Position numbers and translations under genes: made by a program
Shown here: piece by piece, positions 23,005 to 36,800 of the stretch
Numbering within the stretch: position 1 is the stretch's first letter
Layout: every line of letters begins with the position of its first letter
Origin: Todiramphus chloris collaris
Taxonomy: Eukaryota; Chordata; Aves; Coraciiformes; Alcedinidae
Length of the DNA stretch: 64,000 nucleotides
NCBI GenBank assembly: GCA_025345505.1
Contig: JANVCC010010406.1
Coordinates: forward strand, 13,489,242 to 13,553,241
Direction of reading: 5' to 3'
Notes under the pieces: generated by a model
The model's database searches: none
Seen by the model: the letters and a program-made list of their open reading frames with translations, nothing else
Told to the model about the DNA's origin: nothing

Positions 23005-26000
23005 CTAGAAAAGAGAAATAAATTATTTGGAAAGCACACACAGTAAACTGCAATAGCAAACACTGAGCAGGAGGATGAAAGGGCTTGCAGAGACCTTCAG
23101 CCTGATAGGGCTTGATGCCTCTCCATGGGTGAGGAAAGCCTGACTTCTCCATGCGGTGTTGCTGCATGATGGCTTGAACCACTTGGAACATAAGAATGTA
23201 TTTATTTTCCCTGTATACAGCTGAATGGGGGAAACTATACCCTACTCCCATTTTACAGATGAGATGCTGAGACCCAGAGAGGCTGGTAAGCTCAGAGTGC
23301 AGCCCCACTCAGCCTAGCTGGAAAACACAGCCGCAGCTTATTCTCTCAATAGCACATAGAAAGCAAAATGCTCACTGTGAGGTTCCCAAGTCCTGTGCTA
23401 GATATCCTTATCTCAGCTCTGGGCTTGTTTGGATATTAGCAACTGAGCCAAACACAGGCATTGCTCAGTACCAGTGCAAACTACAGAGCAACAGAAAACC
23501 ACGCAGGGAAACATCAGACTGCTCTGACTTGCAGGTGGTGATGCAAAAAGTAAAGTAATTTTTTTAATGCTTCTCTACCTTTCTGCCATGAGTAAAGGTA
23601 TGAGGTATTAAATATAATGGCAGCCCATTACAATAGGTTTTATTCCCTATGGGGAATCAATAATCATGTGGCACAGTATTTTTACACTTAAGTACTGCAT
23701 CTGAAGAAAAGCCCTTGTTTATATGAGCAGAAAATCAATTCTTCACCTATCATGTTCCCATACTATACTTAATCCTAGAGGAAACTAAAACTCAACAGTT
23801 CTATTTGACACAAGCATTTTTAAGTACATTTGATTTAAATTAGTATTGATTTCAACTGAATATTTATGAACACTAGTTAGAAGTATAGGCTTTTTAAATT
23901 CAATCAGTCAAAATCAATTCATTTTATTAGTTTCAGCTGCTGCATATTCCACTGTGCAACTTCTAAAGCATCTGTTACATAACACAGCAGTTTGCAGTTC
24001 TTCTATACTTGTAAAAATAGTAATAATGCATTAGCAGAAATGTCAAACATTTCTAATGCTAACACAAAATTTTCCACCATTTCTTTTCCTATTCATTTTG
24101 CTCACTTGAAAAGAAACAGACCATTTTTCACTGATGTCAGAATAACACAAAAAAAATCTACAATATATTATTCAGTGCATGTGTGTTTACAGAAGCACAG
24201 GTAGGAAAATACTGACATAATTCTGATCATAATTAGTATGCCTTTCTTACAAATCTGTTAAGACTGAAGAAAGAGAAAAAACAGGATACAAAATTTTCAT
24301 CTCTAAATTTTCAGCACTTCAGTTTTTCTGGATTAATGCTGGGACAAGTTTAAACTTCAAAGAATAAAGTTAAGGGAGAAAATAAAGGAAAAGAAAAAAA
24401 CAAACTTAAGCTTCCCCAGTCAAATTGGAGAGGCTGAATTTCTGTACCAGCACTCTCTAACAGCTTTTGTTTAGTTTCAGCAACAGAAGGAAATATAGAT
24501 TGAATATTGCTGAGAAAAACACAGTATATAGGAAGAAATACGCATTACCTATAAACTATCAACACTAAATTAAGTTTAAGAATTTAAAGCTTGAGAAAAG
24601 GGGGTGAACCACCCCCCACTATATCATAACTGCAATCTTATCTTTCACATACATCAATTTCAGAAAATTTCTCAACTCATGAAGCTTTTTATTTATACCC
24701 CATCCCTTTATCGAAAGAAAACCTAAGTGCTTTCCAGATTATCAAATTTTGATCATTAAACATTAATTTATGCTTGCACAGATAGTGTTGCTTTTATGTT
24801 TGTGAAGGTTTAGTATGCAAGCAAAACATTTTTGCAAGTGTAAAAATATTTTTACTTTTAGGGAACTATTATTAGAAAATACTCCAGGAAATGAAAAAAA
24901 AATAAAGGAACAAAAAGCCCCAAAAGAACAAACAAACAAACAAAATATAAACAGATATCTCTTACAATTGCCTGGACAAAAATACTACCACGAGTGAAGA
25001 AAGAATAGAAAACATGAGAACTAAAAGTCTGATTTAAAAAATAGCCTTTAAAAAGCAAAATAATTCAAGAGCAGCTATTTTAAAACAATAAAGGAACATG
25101 ATGATTAGCCTATCTAGGGTAGACAAGCTATTTTTTAAATTAAATTTGTTAAAGAAAAAAACATGCATTCTAATAAGAGTAACTAAATAAATCCTAGTGT
25201 CACAATCCACCTTCAATTTCATCAGGTAAAACTCAGTCCAGTGAAAAAGTTCTACAAGCAAGCAATCTGCTTTGTTTATTTCACAAATTACTGAACTTGG
25301 GATCATCAAGCATGCAAACAAAATTAAACGTGTGTAAATAATTGTTCATATGATTGTAAAATTAGGATTGACTTTAACTGGGGAAATTTTATCTTACAAA
25401 TTTAAAAGCTGTGATTTCTGAAGATTCCTGCATTGCTAACTTAGAAGAAGATTGTCTGAAATTCTCTGTCTCCTCCACAGCCCTAAATTACAGTGTGCTA
25501 CATTCACAAGTCTATATATAGTTGTGTATTGCAGAAAAGGACATTCTAGCAAAACACAGAAACTACATGCTTGTATTATTAGAAAGACCACCTTTACACA
25601 TCAGTTAATGAATGTTTACTCTGAAAATAAGACTTTTTGAAACCTTGGGAATCTCTGATGCTTAAAATAAAAGGAGTAAGATACTCTTTCCAACAACAGG
25701 GAATGTACATTCTTTCCTGATAACCAGATTTCAGTGAAAGTATTCCAGAGAAGACATGATTACCTATGGGGGGAAAAAGTCAGGTGCACAGTAGTTGTAC
25801 TTTGAAATGGAATACTTCATAGTTTCTAAGTTATTAACTGTGGTAGAAGAGGATGACACACTTATATTACTGTTTGTCACTTAAGTATATGGCATACATT
25901 TGGCATTCTGAAGCTGTTCAACATTCCTAAACATACTCCTGATTAAACCAGATATTTTGAAGTTTTATGTGGAATTAATTGTGTAATGTTTTCCTAAACT

Positions 26001-26057
26001 GCAATACAGAAATCATAGAGACATAGCTTTTATTTTTACTGTTGCATACAAATTGAA

Positions 26058-26108
26058 ACCATTAAATAGCTCATACCATTAAATAGCTCATACCATTAAA
26101 TAGCTCAT
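26058..26108 (+). repeat. Three perfect tandem copies of a 17-bp unit
   Basis: ACCATTAAATAGCTCAT occurs three times without spacing at 26058, 26075 and 26092. It is a small minisatellite. Confidence 0.93.
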
Positions 26109-27663
26109 ACTCTCTGGATTTCCTAAAAATGTGAGTTCTTTTTAAAACATAATCCTTGGTACATCCCAAACCATGTTTACTTTATCTTTTTATAAGGATA
26201 ACTCTCAAAGTCAAGAAACAATATATTTACAGTGAAAGGTAAAGTATGTTAATAAAATGCAAAAGCACTGCTATGACTTTAAAACAGCTGTGTTCTCATG
26301 AGTGAGTTGTTCATCTCTGTATAGACAGAGACAGTGTTCAGTGTACCATGTAATCATCTTGAAAAATTATGATATAATTATGTAGATTTACATAAAATAA
26401 TCTGTGCAGAAAGTAAATCCCTGCTGGAGGCTCTATGAATTTCTGAGTCCTGCCCAAACAACATAATGCTATGGCCTTTTTCTGGAATTCTCGTGTTTAG
26501 GCTTTTAATATCTTTTTTATTTGAATCAGTCATACATAGTAATCCTCAAATATTTTTTGAAGAGACTGCATGGCCCCTCAGAGGCTGTGATACAGGGAAA
26601 TGATTGGATGAGATATATCCAAATGATCTCAGAAAGTTAGTTGTCACTGATGCTTGATGGAGAGGTGAAGAACTGTCCAAACCTTTGCCAAACTAACTCA
26701 GAGGAAATCAACCCAAACCTACCTACACACCCAGAACATACTCACCCGATCCTTCAAATTTGTTCCTATACAGTTGCAAAATACCAGGTTTTTTAGTTTA
26801 GTAACATATTCATCCATGGAGAACCCTCGATGATGCAAAAAGAAGAAAAAAGTGCACCCAGAAACTGCGACACATATAGGAAGGGATGAATTCCTTCCTG
26901 GTTTTACAAGGTCAACAAAAGTAAGAAGCTTTTCCCTAGTAAACATGCTTTTCGTGGAAAAGTATCAAGATAATCAACATCTTCCATGCCCCTTCTTCAT
27001 TAAGCACAATGGATGCTACTTCTGCTCCAAGGACACACAGCATCCTAACAATGTGGGGCAGGGCATTCCCCACTAGAGCCACACAGGTAGGAAACCCAGC
27101 ATTTTCACAGATGCAGAGTGCAGATCAGACCTAGCTCCTCCTTTGCCAGATAACCCATGGCTAACCCACATTAAGCTATGACTGACTGCACATGACCACA
27201 TAGGTGCATACTCTAAAAACTGTTCAATCAATACAGTTTGGTTTTCCATTGATAATCTCTGTGTTCCCCTTCTGACCACTTCTACATTCAGAAAATATAT
27301 GAAATACAGGATCAGTATTTCAATAGTTGTCCTACCACTGCCAGGAATTCAGGTAACATGACTTTTCTGAATCAAATCCTCTTTTTCACTCATTCAAGAA
27401 TTGTGTTAGCCTTATTTAAGTCATAGCATTTTACAGAGGGTTTTCATTACAACTGGTAATACTAAATTCCCACTCAGACTCATTTTTTACTAGGCAGAAT
27501 TTCTCACATTGTAAATACATCTTATAAGTCTTCATTCCTGCTTTTGTTACTTTGCATTTGGCTGTTTCACAGCATACCTTTTTCAAATGCACCAATTCAT
27601 CAAAGTCAATCAGATCTTCTGTAGCAATGTGATATCCTCGTTATTCATGCCTCTTCTAGTCAC

Positions 27664-27918
27664 TGTTAAATGTCCCTAAGCACCACATCTACATGTCTTT
27701 TAAATACCTCCAGACATGGTGCCTCTACCATTTCCCTGGACAGCCTGTTCTAATGCTTGATAACCCATTTAGTGAAAAAAATTTTCCTAATGTGCAATCT
27801 GAACCTTCCCTGGCACAACTTGAGGCCATTTCCTCTTGTCCTAGTCCTTGTTTTTTGGCAGAAGGAACCAACCCCCACCTCTCTACAACTTCCATTCAGG
27901 TAGTTGTAGAGATGTCCT
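27664..27918 (-). mobile_element. CR1 LINE fragment near the 3' end
   Basis: Reverse CR1 blocks: AGCACCACATCTACATGTCT, ACCTCCAGACATGG, GACAGCCTGTTCTAATGCTT, TTTTCCTAATGTGCAATCTG, then TCTCTACAACTTCCATTCAG and GTAGTTGTAGAGATGTCC. Both ends are worn, and it lacks the very 3' tail. The weak short frame on the minus strand is CR1 remnant, not a gene. Confidence 0.88.
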
Positions 27919-30878
27919 TTCACTTCAGGTTCAAAAATGTCATGTAGTCTGAACACGAAAATCCTTGGATAAACCCAATTATAGTGTATAAACTCGTTTT
28001 CAAGAAAAGAACCACAAGCATTTCACCAGCAGTATTTTATATTCCATTCCACACTGACCCCATCAGAACTGGGACAAAATTCAGTCCAAGACTTAATTTG
28101 GAAACAGCATTATCTGCCTATGATTCCACATTTGAATTCCATTTAACATGTATTCATTAATAAATTATTAATTAACAATACTGGACTATTTTAAAATATT
28201 CAGTGCTTATAATTTAGGGTTTGATTTTTTTCCAGTCAATTATCAACAGAGAAACATAGTACTTTTCTATGTTTTCCTTTTTCCATGCCAGACTATTGAA
28301 ATAATAGCTTGATAACACATGCTCCCTGAGCTGAGGGATATGGGAAAAGAAAATTAAACAAGTGGGACTCTACCAAGGTAAAGAGTGATTCCAAAATGTT
28401 TCATGTAGCCTTATGAGTCTTTGGAAACAGAGTGAGACAATTTGATATAACACATGCTGAAAGATTCTATTCACAACAATAAGTTATTATCTGAGGTTGC
28501 TTTGATAAGCTGCTTGACTTGCTTCATTTAGAAATATTCATAATTCATTTATTTTGACTTCTGACCATTAACATACATGACAGATTAACATTATAAATCC
28601 TAGACTCTGAAGAAAGCTATCAGAATGAAAATGTGAGTTATTTCTGAATTTTAGGAAAAGTTGTCATACATCATAAGTGAACGCATATACACAAATGGAG
28701 CAGAAAAGCCCCTGAAAACCATAGAGGAACACGTATATCCACAATAGCACAAACACAAGGCCCCAAAACAACTCTTTGAATGGTTCAGTAGTCATGTAGC
28801 ATTTTAGAGCTATTTATTAGCAGATAAAAGGCAAATTAACTACTTAATGTTTTATGTCTATCTGTCAACTAATTTTGAATGCTCTGATACACTGACCAGT
28901 TAGGTTCTTCTGTGGCAGCCAGTACCAAGGCAGGTGGTATGGCAAGGACAAAGATCTTTACCCAGTTCTGCATTTATCACATGAACAGATGTAAAAGCTG
29001 TTCTTTATATAGCTTTCAGACAAGAATGATGCATTTCAAGCATTATTAGTCTTTTAAAAAGCATTTCCCTTCCTCAACAGAATTAGCAGGGTGCTGCTCT
29101 GCAAGAGGTGCAAGGGCTTTCAAAAACTGAAAATCAGACCTCATATGAAAACCTTTTAAATAGGTTTTTATTCTTCCAGACACTTCTGCCTGGCAAACTT
29201 GTGAACAACACATAATTAGTGTCAGACATCATTCAAACAGCTGACATCAGGTGCTCACCAACAAGGAGGCTGCTGCCATAGCTAAGATTTAAAAGCCCGG
29301 GTTCATTTCAGGTAAAGTCAGTGCTGTGCTTTTAACCCTTCAAGTGTTTAAATGGGGGGAACTGTAGGATTCAGAGCAGCACTTCATTGTAGTGCAGCTA
29401 TTTCTTTCTGAACAGACTACACTTTGTGACATGGTTACTGAACGCTTCAGTGGATGCACAGTGTTTACACTAGGCTACATTTTCCTCAAAGCTATGCAAA
29501 GTTTAGGATTTATTTTCTGCGTTTATAAAGTTAAGCTTATGAAATATGTTACCTCAAAATTCTTTCCTTCAGCAAATAATGACAGACTATGTTTATATGT
29601 ATTGCATACAATCATAGTATGCAGCATGTTTGTTTGCCAAACCATCATTGACAATTTGATCCAAAGCTTATTTCAGTCAATAGGTAACTTATTATTCCTC
29701 AAAAAAAATAATGTTCCCTGCACTGCAATATCCTCACTTTTGGTATTTCTGGTAAATTCCTTTAAAATTTTAAAATCAAGCATTGCATAAGTATAAATGC
29801 AAATAAAAGATAATTACAGATCATGACAACGCCTGAAATAAATTGTTATCTTCTTTGTATTTCCTACTTTAATCTAAAAGCCTTATTGTACTCAATAGAT
29901 GTGCAAGTTTGTATTATGAGTCAGATGTAAGATTTATGGAACTAGTCAGTGTTTGTGTCTATAAAGCTCATATTTTAAGAATTTTTCACTAAGAACCTTT
30001 TTGTGTGTGTGACTAGGATGAGATTAATAAGCAATATCATAATCTGATTTCAATTTTCTAATACATCCATCTCTTTTGGTGTATTTTAAGTAAGAAGATC
30101 TACATACTGCTGCTATAAGTGAAAAATATAATGAAATCATTGGAACACACAGATACTAAGCAGAACAAAAAGTTACACATTGGGAAATTGAATTGGGTTG
30201 CTTTTTCAGATAGACACACAATAGACTCTAGTCTCTTGCATTCTCTTAGAACAAAATCTCACTTGATCAGTCACACTTCACACACTTGGCTGAGTATTTC
30301 CATGTGTAGACATGTTACTTAGGTTTAGTAATAAGATTTTATTTTAATAGCCTTCCAAGGAGATCAGTATTCACAGTGAACACTCCAGTGTCAGTTTTGA
30401 CAGGACAAACAGGAACAGTGGGTTAAGGATGCCACCAAATCACAGGAAAAGTGGAAGAGGAAAGCATGTAAGGAACTATCCCCACTCACAATACCTTTTT
30501 ATTTTAAGAGGTTTCTTCACATAAATAATAATAATAAATAATAAAAAAAAATCTATATTCTTCATAAATGTAGCAGGCTTATTTCTCCTTTTCACTTCAA
30601 TACTCTGGTGATCTTCATACTTCTCACATTTTTAAAATCTGCACCACACCATATATTCTTACTTTCTAGGCAACACCATGCCTAAAGACACAAATATCTC
30701 ATCTGAAATGAAGCACAGTATATTGAATGCTATCCATATCCTGAAATAGTGGTGTCAAGAGATTAATTTACCATGGAAATGTCTCTTGTTTTCATTAGTT
30801 TTAGTAAGCGTAAGCATTTCAGCCTTGGAAGCTATTTCTGTTGCTGTAGAGAAGGTAAATATTATGACAAGTTCCTTC

Positions 30879-30895
30879 AAAAAAAAAAAAAAAAA
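30879..30895 (+). repeat. A17 run
   Basis: Seventeen consecutive A, with no retroposed sequence recognised upstream of it. Confidence 0.8.
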
Positions 30896-33800
30896 GAACT
30901 ATTACTGAACACATCAAATGCTTCTGATTAAAAAAATATATGGTACAGAAACCATCAGAGGAAGAACAAACAATTGGAGAATTCTTTCATTGCTTCTTTT
31001 TGGAAATCAATGCTTCTGATTTTTTTATGGGTTGATTTTTTTTTTCCTCCTTTCTCTCTCTTCTTCCTTGGCTTTTTTAAGAGGTTAACCATCTTTATCT
31101 TTTTGTTAACTGAGGTCACCATGTGTATTCATGAAGCCTTCTCCGATAAAAGTCAACATAGTTCTAAAATTGTTCACTGTTAAAGCAGTTACTATTGTTG
31201 CTAACTCTCAGGGAAGTCATCTAGATTTGAATACTTCCTTCTAGAAAACTTCCAAGAACTAAATAACCTTTCACCAACTAAAAAACAATTATTTCCTTGC
31301 AGGCATTTAAAAAAGGAAAATATATTCAGGAGCACTATGTTCCCCTCCAATACAAATTCAAACATGTAGATACGTTTCATATCTTTTGTTGAGATCGCTA
31401 CAGGATCTTATGCCAAAGATATGCTACAAATTGAGACCATAGGCTTTCAACATGAAGATAAGCGAGTGTAAATCACATTCTGACTGGGAAGATTCTGCTG
31501 TTTTAGAGCATTTTCTCTTAGTGAATTTTGTGAAGGACTAAATTTCTATCTCTATTACAGTAGAAGAAAAAAAAAATACAAGACCAGGGAACCGCTGAAG
31601 CCATAGCCCAAATGGGAAAGAAACATGAATTTAAAGGGTTCTTCTTCACTAAACTTTGTCTCCAAATTCAGATTACTCATTATTCATTCTATTATCTATA
31701 ACTAGAAATAGAATAGAAACATTTATAAATAGAAATTGGAATATTCCATTCTGTTCTATTCCATTCCATCCTACTCTATCAATAAACACACAAACTAGCA
31801 CTGTAAAGTTCAAACAAGCATGCAAGCTGTTCTACAAATATTACTGAAGTGTTTCTAGTTACAGTTATTTGAAAATATACCACTTGCCATTTTTCATGGG
31901 TACAGTATTAGAGACAAGACAGCACTAAGACAGTCCTCTAGACTAGACGATTGGAAACTCTCACAATTATGGTACAGCTGGAACTATAGAACTTTTACCG
32001 AAGCTCTTTATAAACCTTGGTATGAGGTTCTTTCTACCCCTAGCACATGTACACAAGGCCAGCTGCTATCTGGTTTAGGCTGTCCTAGTAAACTTCAGCT
32101 ACTATTTATAGAGACAAAATTCATTTTTCTTAGAGATTCTTTCTTTTTTTTTAATTGAAAAAAGCCATATAGGCCACTGCCAAGAGCAAAATAGGCAGTG
32201 AGAGATCCATTTGATCTTTCATGACCACAGCATTTGCCTAAAGAAAATATGCTAGAATACAGTAGAATATGTCCATAAACACTAACTTTGTGTTCAAAGA
32301 AATCATCTACTTGAGTTACCCTGGAAAAAAAAATATTTGCATGGCTCCAATTTTGACGAACTGACATCAACATTAATTAAAGGGACTGGTTAAAGAGGTT
32401 TTATTAAAACAAATGCATAAGGCATAATTTAATTGGTTGCTTGTTTATGTTTCAAAGTGCTGTTCAACTTAAAGTGCCTGAGACAAAAAATGGCTATGCC
32501 TACAGGAAGAGGCATCATTAAGAGAAAGAAAAATGTTTGGCTGAACCTTAACTTGCATGAAGAAGCTCAAGGATCACTGGTAAATATACTGGAAAAGACA
32601 ACTGTCTTTAATACGATATTTACATACCTGTTGCACTTTTTTTTTTTTTCTGCAAAATTGTCTCAATCAAATGTAACTTCTTGTGATTTTAATTTACATA
32701 TAAAACCAGAATATATACCTATTTATTCCAAAGTTTTATTCCTTGCACTGCTTTTATTTGAATTTTTTTGAAGCATAATTTGTGCGCCTTTATAGCTATG
32801 GCTATTCACTATACTTGGATACTTGTCTACAAGGATTACTTGGCTATGCTCTAACTATATTAACTTTGAATTTCCATCTGTTTTCGGAATAGACATGTCA
32901 TATATTAGTTTTCTCTACCTCCATTTTGTAATACTCACATTGTCCCATGATAATGCCATCTCAGTGATTTTTCACAGGAAATTTTAATCCTGACAATTAT
33001 ACATAAAAGGCAAACAAGAATATGTTCTCCTGTGATATTTCTAACTATTTGGAGGCATGTAAAATGTACAGAAGTTACATTCATGGCCATATTCACCACT
33101 AAATGTTCAGCATCTTCTAACATCCAAGTGGTTAATTTGAGTTTACAGTTGTACCTTGATCTTTGATGCCCTGGTCCAAGGCATCTAGAATACACTCTCT
33201 ATTTTTTAAAAACCAGCCCACACACCCTACAACTACATAATTAGCAAATAAATAAAAAAATAAATAAAAGATCATATTATAATGTTCATCTTATCAATGT
33301 CAGAACTTTAAAAAATTGCTCAATTAACACCTGTCAATTCGTAAAATAATTATGCTATAGCAAAAATAGGATTTGAATGTTTAAACCATAAAAAATATGA
33401 AAATTATGTTTAGACTTTTCCCATTGCTTTCTTCCTAATTTAGATGAGGCGACTTGCTGATTTTGACATGAATCCCTTGTTTCTTCTGGCAGCCTTTAGC
33501 TCCATTTACCAACAAATAACTACTCACCAAAACACTATCTCAGAAACAACAATTCTTACAGACACCAAAGTGGGATATCCCTTGCCAAACAGTTTTCCTC
33601 CAAAATAAAAATGAGAAATAAACACACTAGTTTTAAATTAGATTAGCTGATGCTTTATTAAAAACTGTTCAGATTAGTATCTGTATGGTACTGAAAAAAT
33701 ATGTTACAAAAATCTCCCAAGAAGTTACTATTGAGCAAAAATATAAGCCAATGAAAATAGACCAAATGTGCTATTACAACCTTAACATGTCTGTATTACA

Positions 33801-36800
33801 GCCAGGCCATACTGTAACAGTTCTGTCATAATAACCATGTCCCAGTTCAGCATTCCTTGAATGTGCATCACTTCCACTGAAGTCAGTGGGAATTTTGGAT
33901 AGGCAAGGAATGTAGAATTAGTTTCTTAATCCTTAGGTCACAATCCATCATAATTACATTGCTTTAACTCATAATGTTGCTGTATGAACAGCTCTTCAGT
34001 ACCTTTTGGGGCATTAAATCTGCTGATTTTTCTCTAAAAACTGCAAGAGGACCTTGGCTCTGCAGTCTTATCTGTAATAAGTAAATTAAACTAAGCAACC
34101 AAAAGGTTAGAGTGAAATGCATTTTGAGTTGTTTAGCAATGTAGCCTTACCTCTTCTTCCCCATTTGTCCCCTGTTAAAGGAGAAATCAATAATACAACT
34201 CAGCATTTAAAATCCTAGCTTTCCCCTGTTCTACTTACACAGCTCTCCTTTCATGGCAACTGCACAGGAGAATACACACCTCACAGTTTAATAGAGACAG
34301 ACTGCAGAAAAGAACAGTTGTGGAACACAAGGCAAAAGTGCTTGCATTGTAATCAGTGGGAGTCCATCACAACAGTAAACAGACAAGGGGTATTTCTTAC
34401 CCTGCAAGTAAACCATATGCAAATATCCAGCAACACTCAAAATGCACTTCCCAGCTCAGTAAATGTTTCTGATTTTTGGCTGCTTAGCGCCTTCAGCTTT
34501 TTTTGATTAGATCCTGTTTAGTTTAAAAAATAAAAAATAAAAAAAAAAGAAATAATGCTCTGAAGAAAGGATTATGCCCTGTATCTTACGGAGAAAGCAC
34601 ATAAATTAGAAATTCTGTTCAAATCTGGAATATGCATTCTTTAATCTTCTGTCCTGCTGGAAAGTGTAATAAGAATAAAGACAGAAAGAAGCTTTTTTGC
34701 TTCATTTGATTTGTTCAGCTGAAAACATGCTTTTCACTGTCTGCAACTAAATCTCAAAATTCGTGACAAGTCAGACAATACCCCCACATGTTACAAGCCT
34801 GTGAGTTAAAAAGATTGCTGGGAAATCATACAGAAACCCACCTGGTGAGCAAGCCCTCCTGATTCAAAAGGGCAAGACAGAAGGCCATATGGATGTGAAG
34901 CAAGCAAGCCGTGACTGTGAGAAGATGGTGACAAGAGTTTAGGTGCTGGCAATGCAGTTCTTCAGTGTGGTGTGGCCTCAGAAGGAAAATAATTTTCAAA
35001 ATGACCAAGAGATCTCACTCATGGGTAAGAGTTAGCTAGGGATGAGAAAACCAGTGGAAGAGGCAAGAAATTAGAAAGGGTAAAGTGATGTTTACCATTT
35101 ACTATTTATTTGCAGCAGAATTAACTGAAATGTAATGATTATGCTTTGAATTTAAAGTGAAAATGATGATAATTGATTAAAAGACAACAGAAATCAAAAG
35201 AGACTGCTAAAAGCAGAAATAGGCACCTTCTTCTCTTCAGGACCAAAAATCACATTGTCTATGAGTACCATGTCAAGTGTGAAAGTTTTTTTTTTATGCT
35301 GTGCCAGCATAAACAGCAGAAAGAGAAAACTCTGTGAATTCTTTTTCTCCTTTTGGTGCAACATATTGAAGTGCAAAGAACAGACATGTACAAAGACATA
35401 CAAAAAGAAAGAAAACAAGGCTGTTGTTCCTCTCCTTCCTCCTCTCTCTTAACATCAGAAGACACAGTAAAGAAGCAATGTTACCTTCAGATAATGGTTA
35501 GGTTTTACAGCTTTCTGACATCGCATTTAATGTCACCAAAGCTCTACACTCAGTTCCAGCAAACTGAGTTCGTACTGCATCATCTGGGACTTGATTTCTG
35601 TGCACAACAAAGCCTAGCGTCTTGCAGACATTCCTCACAGCAGATAGAAGAAAACATTTGACGTCAGCAGAAATCACATTGTGAGGACAGTTGAGGCTCT
35701 ATTGTAGGCAAGCCCTTGTCAGAGTAGGACTGGGAGCCTGGGTTAAGGCCACGGCTGCAGTCAGGACAAACAGAAGTCATTGCACTCAGGCTGTCACTAG
35801 TGAGTTAAGGCTAATGTGATGCAGAATCTGAGACACCAAACAGTAGGGCTGAACTTTGGTTTGGAAGCAGGCAGAACCACAGCTAAGTCAACAAATGTGT
35901 CTGGGTACCAGGAAAAGGACTAAGGCCTCAGAGCAAAAGCAGAGCACACAGGACATGATCTGAAGAACCAGGCAAGGCACGGAGCTGGACCACACCCAGC
36001 AGAGCTGCTGGCACGTACTTGCTGGTTGTAAAACTGTGGTTGAGGCACAATACTTTTTTTCTAAAGATTTCTGCAGTCACCAGCTTCTACCGAAGGGCAA
36101 CAGCCATTGCCAGTCCTTTCTGAATCAGTATAGGGTTGTTATTCCTCCTGGCACATCAACTGTGTAAAAAGGTTCAAGTTCCCAAAACCAGATGATAAGG
36201 TAATACAAAACCTATGCAGATCCCTTTGAAAAGCTGCACTCATTTAAGTCACACATATAGGGGCTTTCGGTTCCGCCTACTGAGACACTATTTTATGCAA
36301 ACAAAATCCTTGTGACAAAAGGTCTGTGGTGAAGGGACAGTGAGGGATTAATGCAAAAAAGTTCCCTTGGGTAAGCCAAAAAAGCTGCTCACCTCTGAAA
36401 AATTTAATGAAGGAAATGTTGAACAATATGCTAATAAAGATACTGTGGTGGTGATTAATTTTTAGTCTTCATCTTTCTAATAAAGTCAAATCATTCAATA
36501 AAGATTTACATCCCACCACTCAAAATACCAAAGACAGCTACATAGCAAACACATACTTTTTCATGTCAGGCTTAGTTCAGAGGTGTGCTGAACCTTTTTC
36601 CTTCCATGAGAATTACAGAATAAGAATTACTAAGTAATTTAGGAATAAACAGTTTTTTTCCTGCTCTATAGCACTGATCCTGCAATGCATATAGTAATGT
36701 ATTTCTTTCCCCTGAATGTCTGACATGAGTCTCTTACATGTGAATGGTTCTCACAATGCAACTGAGGCTTAAGCTATGACAAACTTGAAGTGATCATTAT

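Noticed and set aside
29392-29790. 132-codon open frame on the plus strand
   Set aside because: T-rich composition gives a run of hydrophobic and Cys/Phe residues with no domain. Probably chance.
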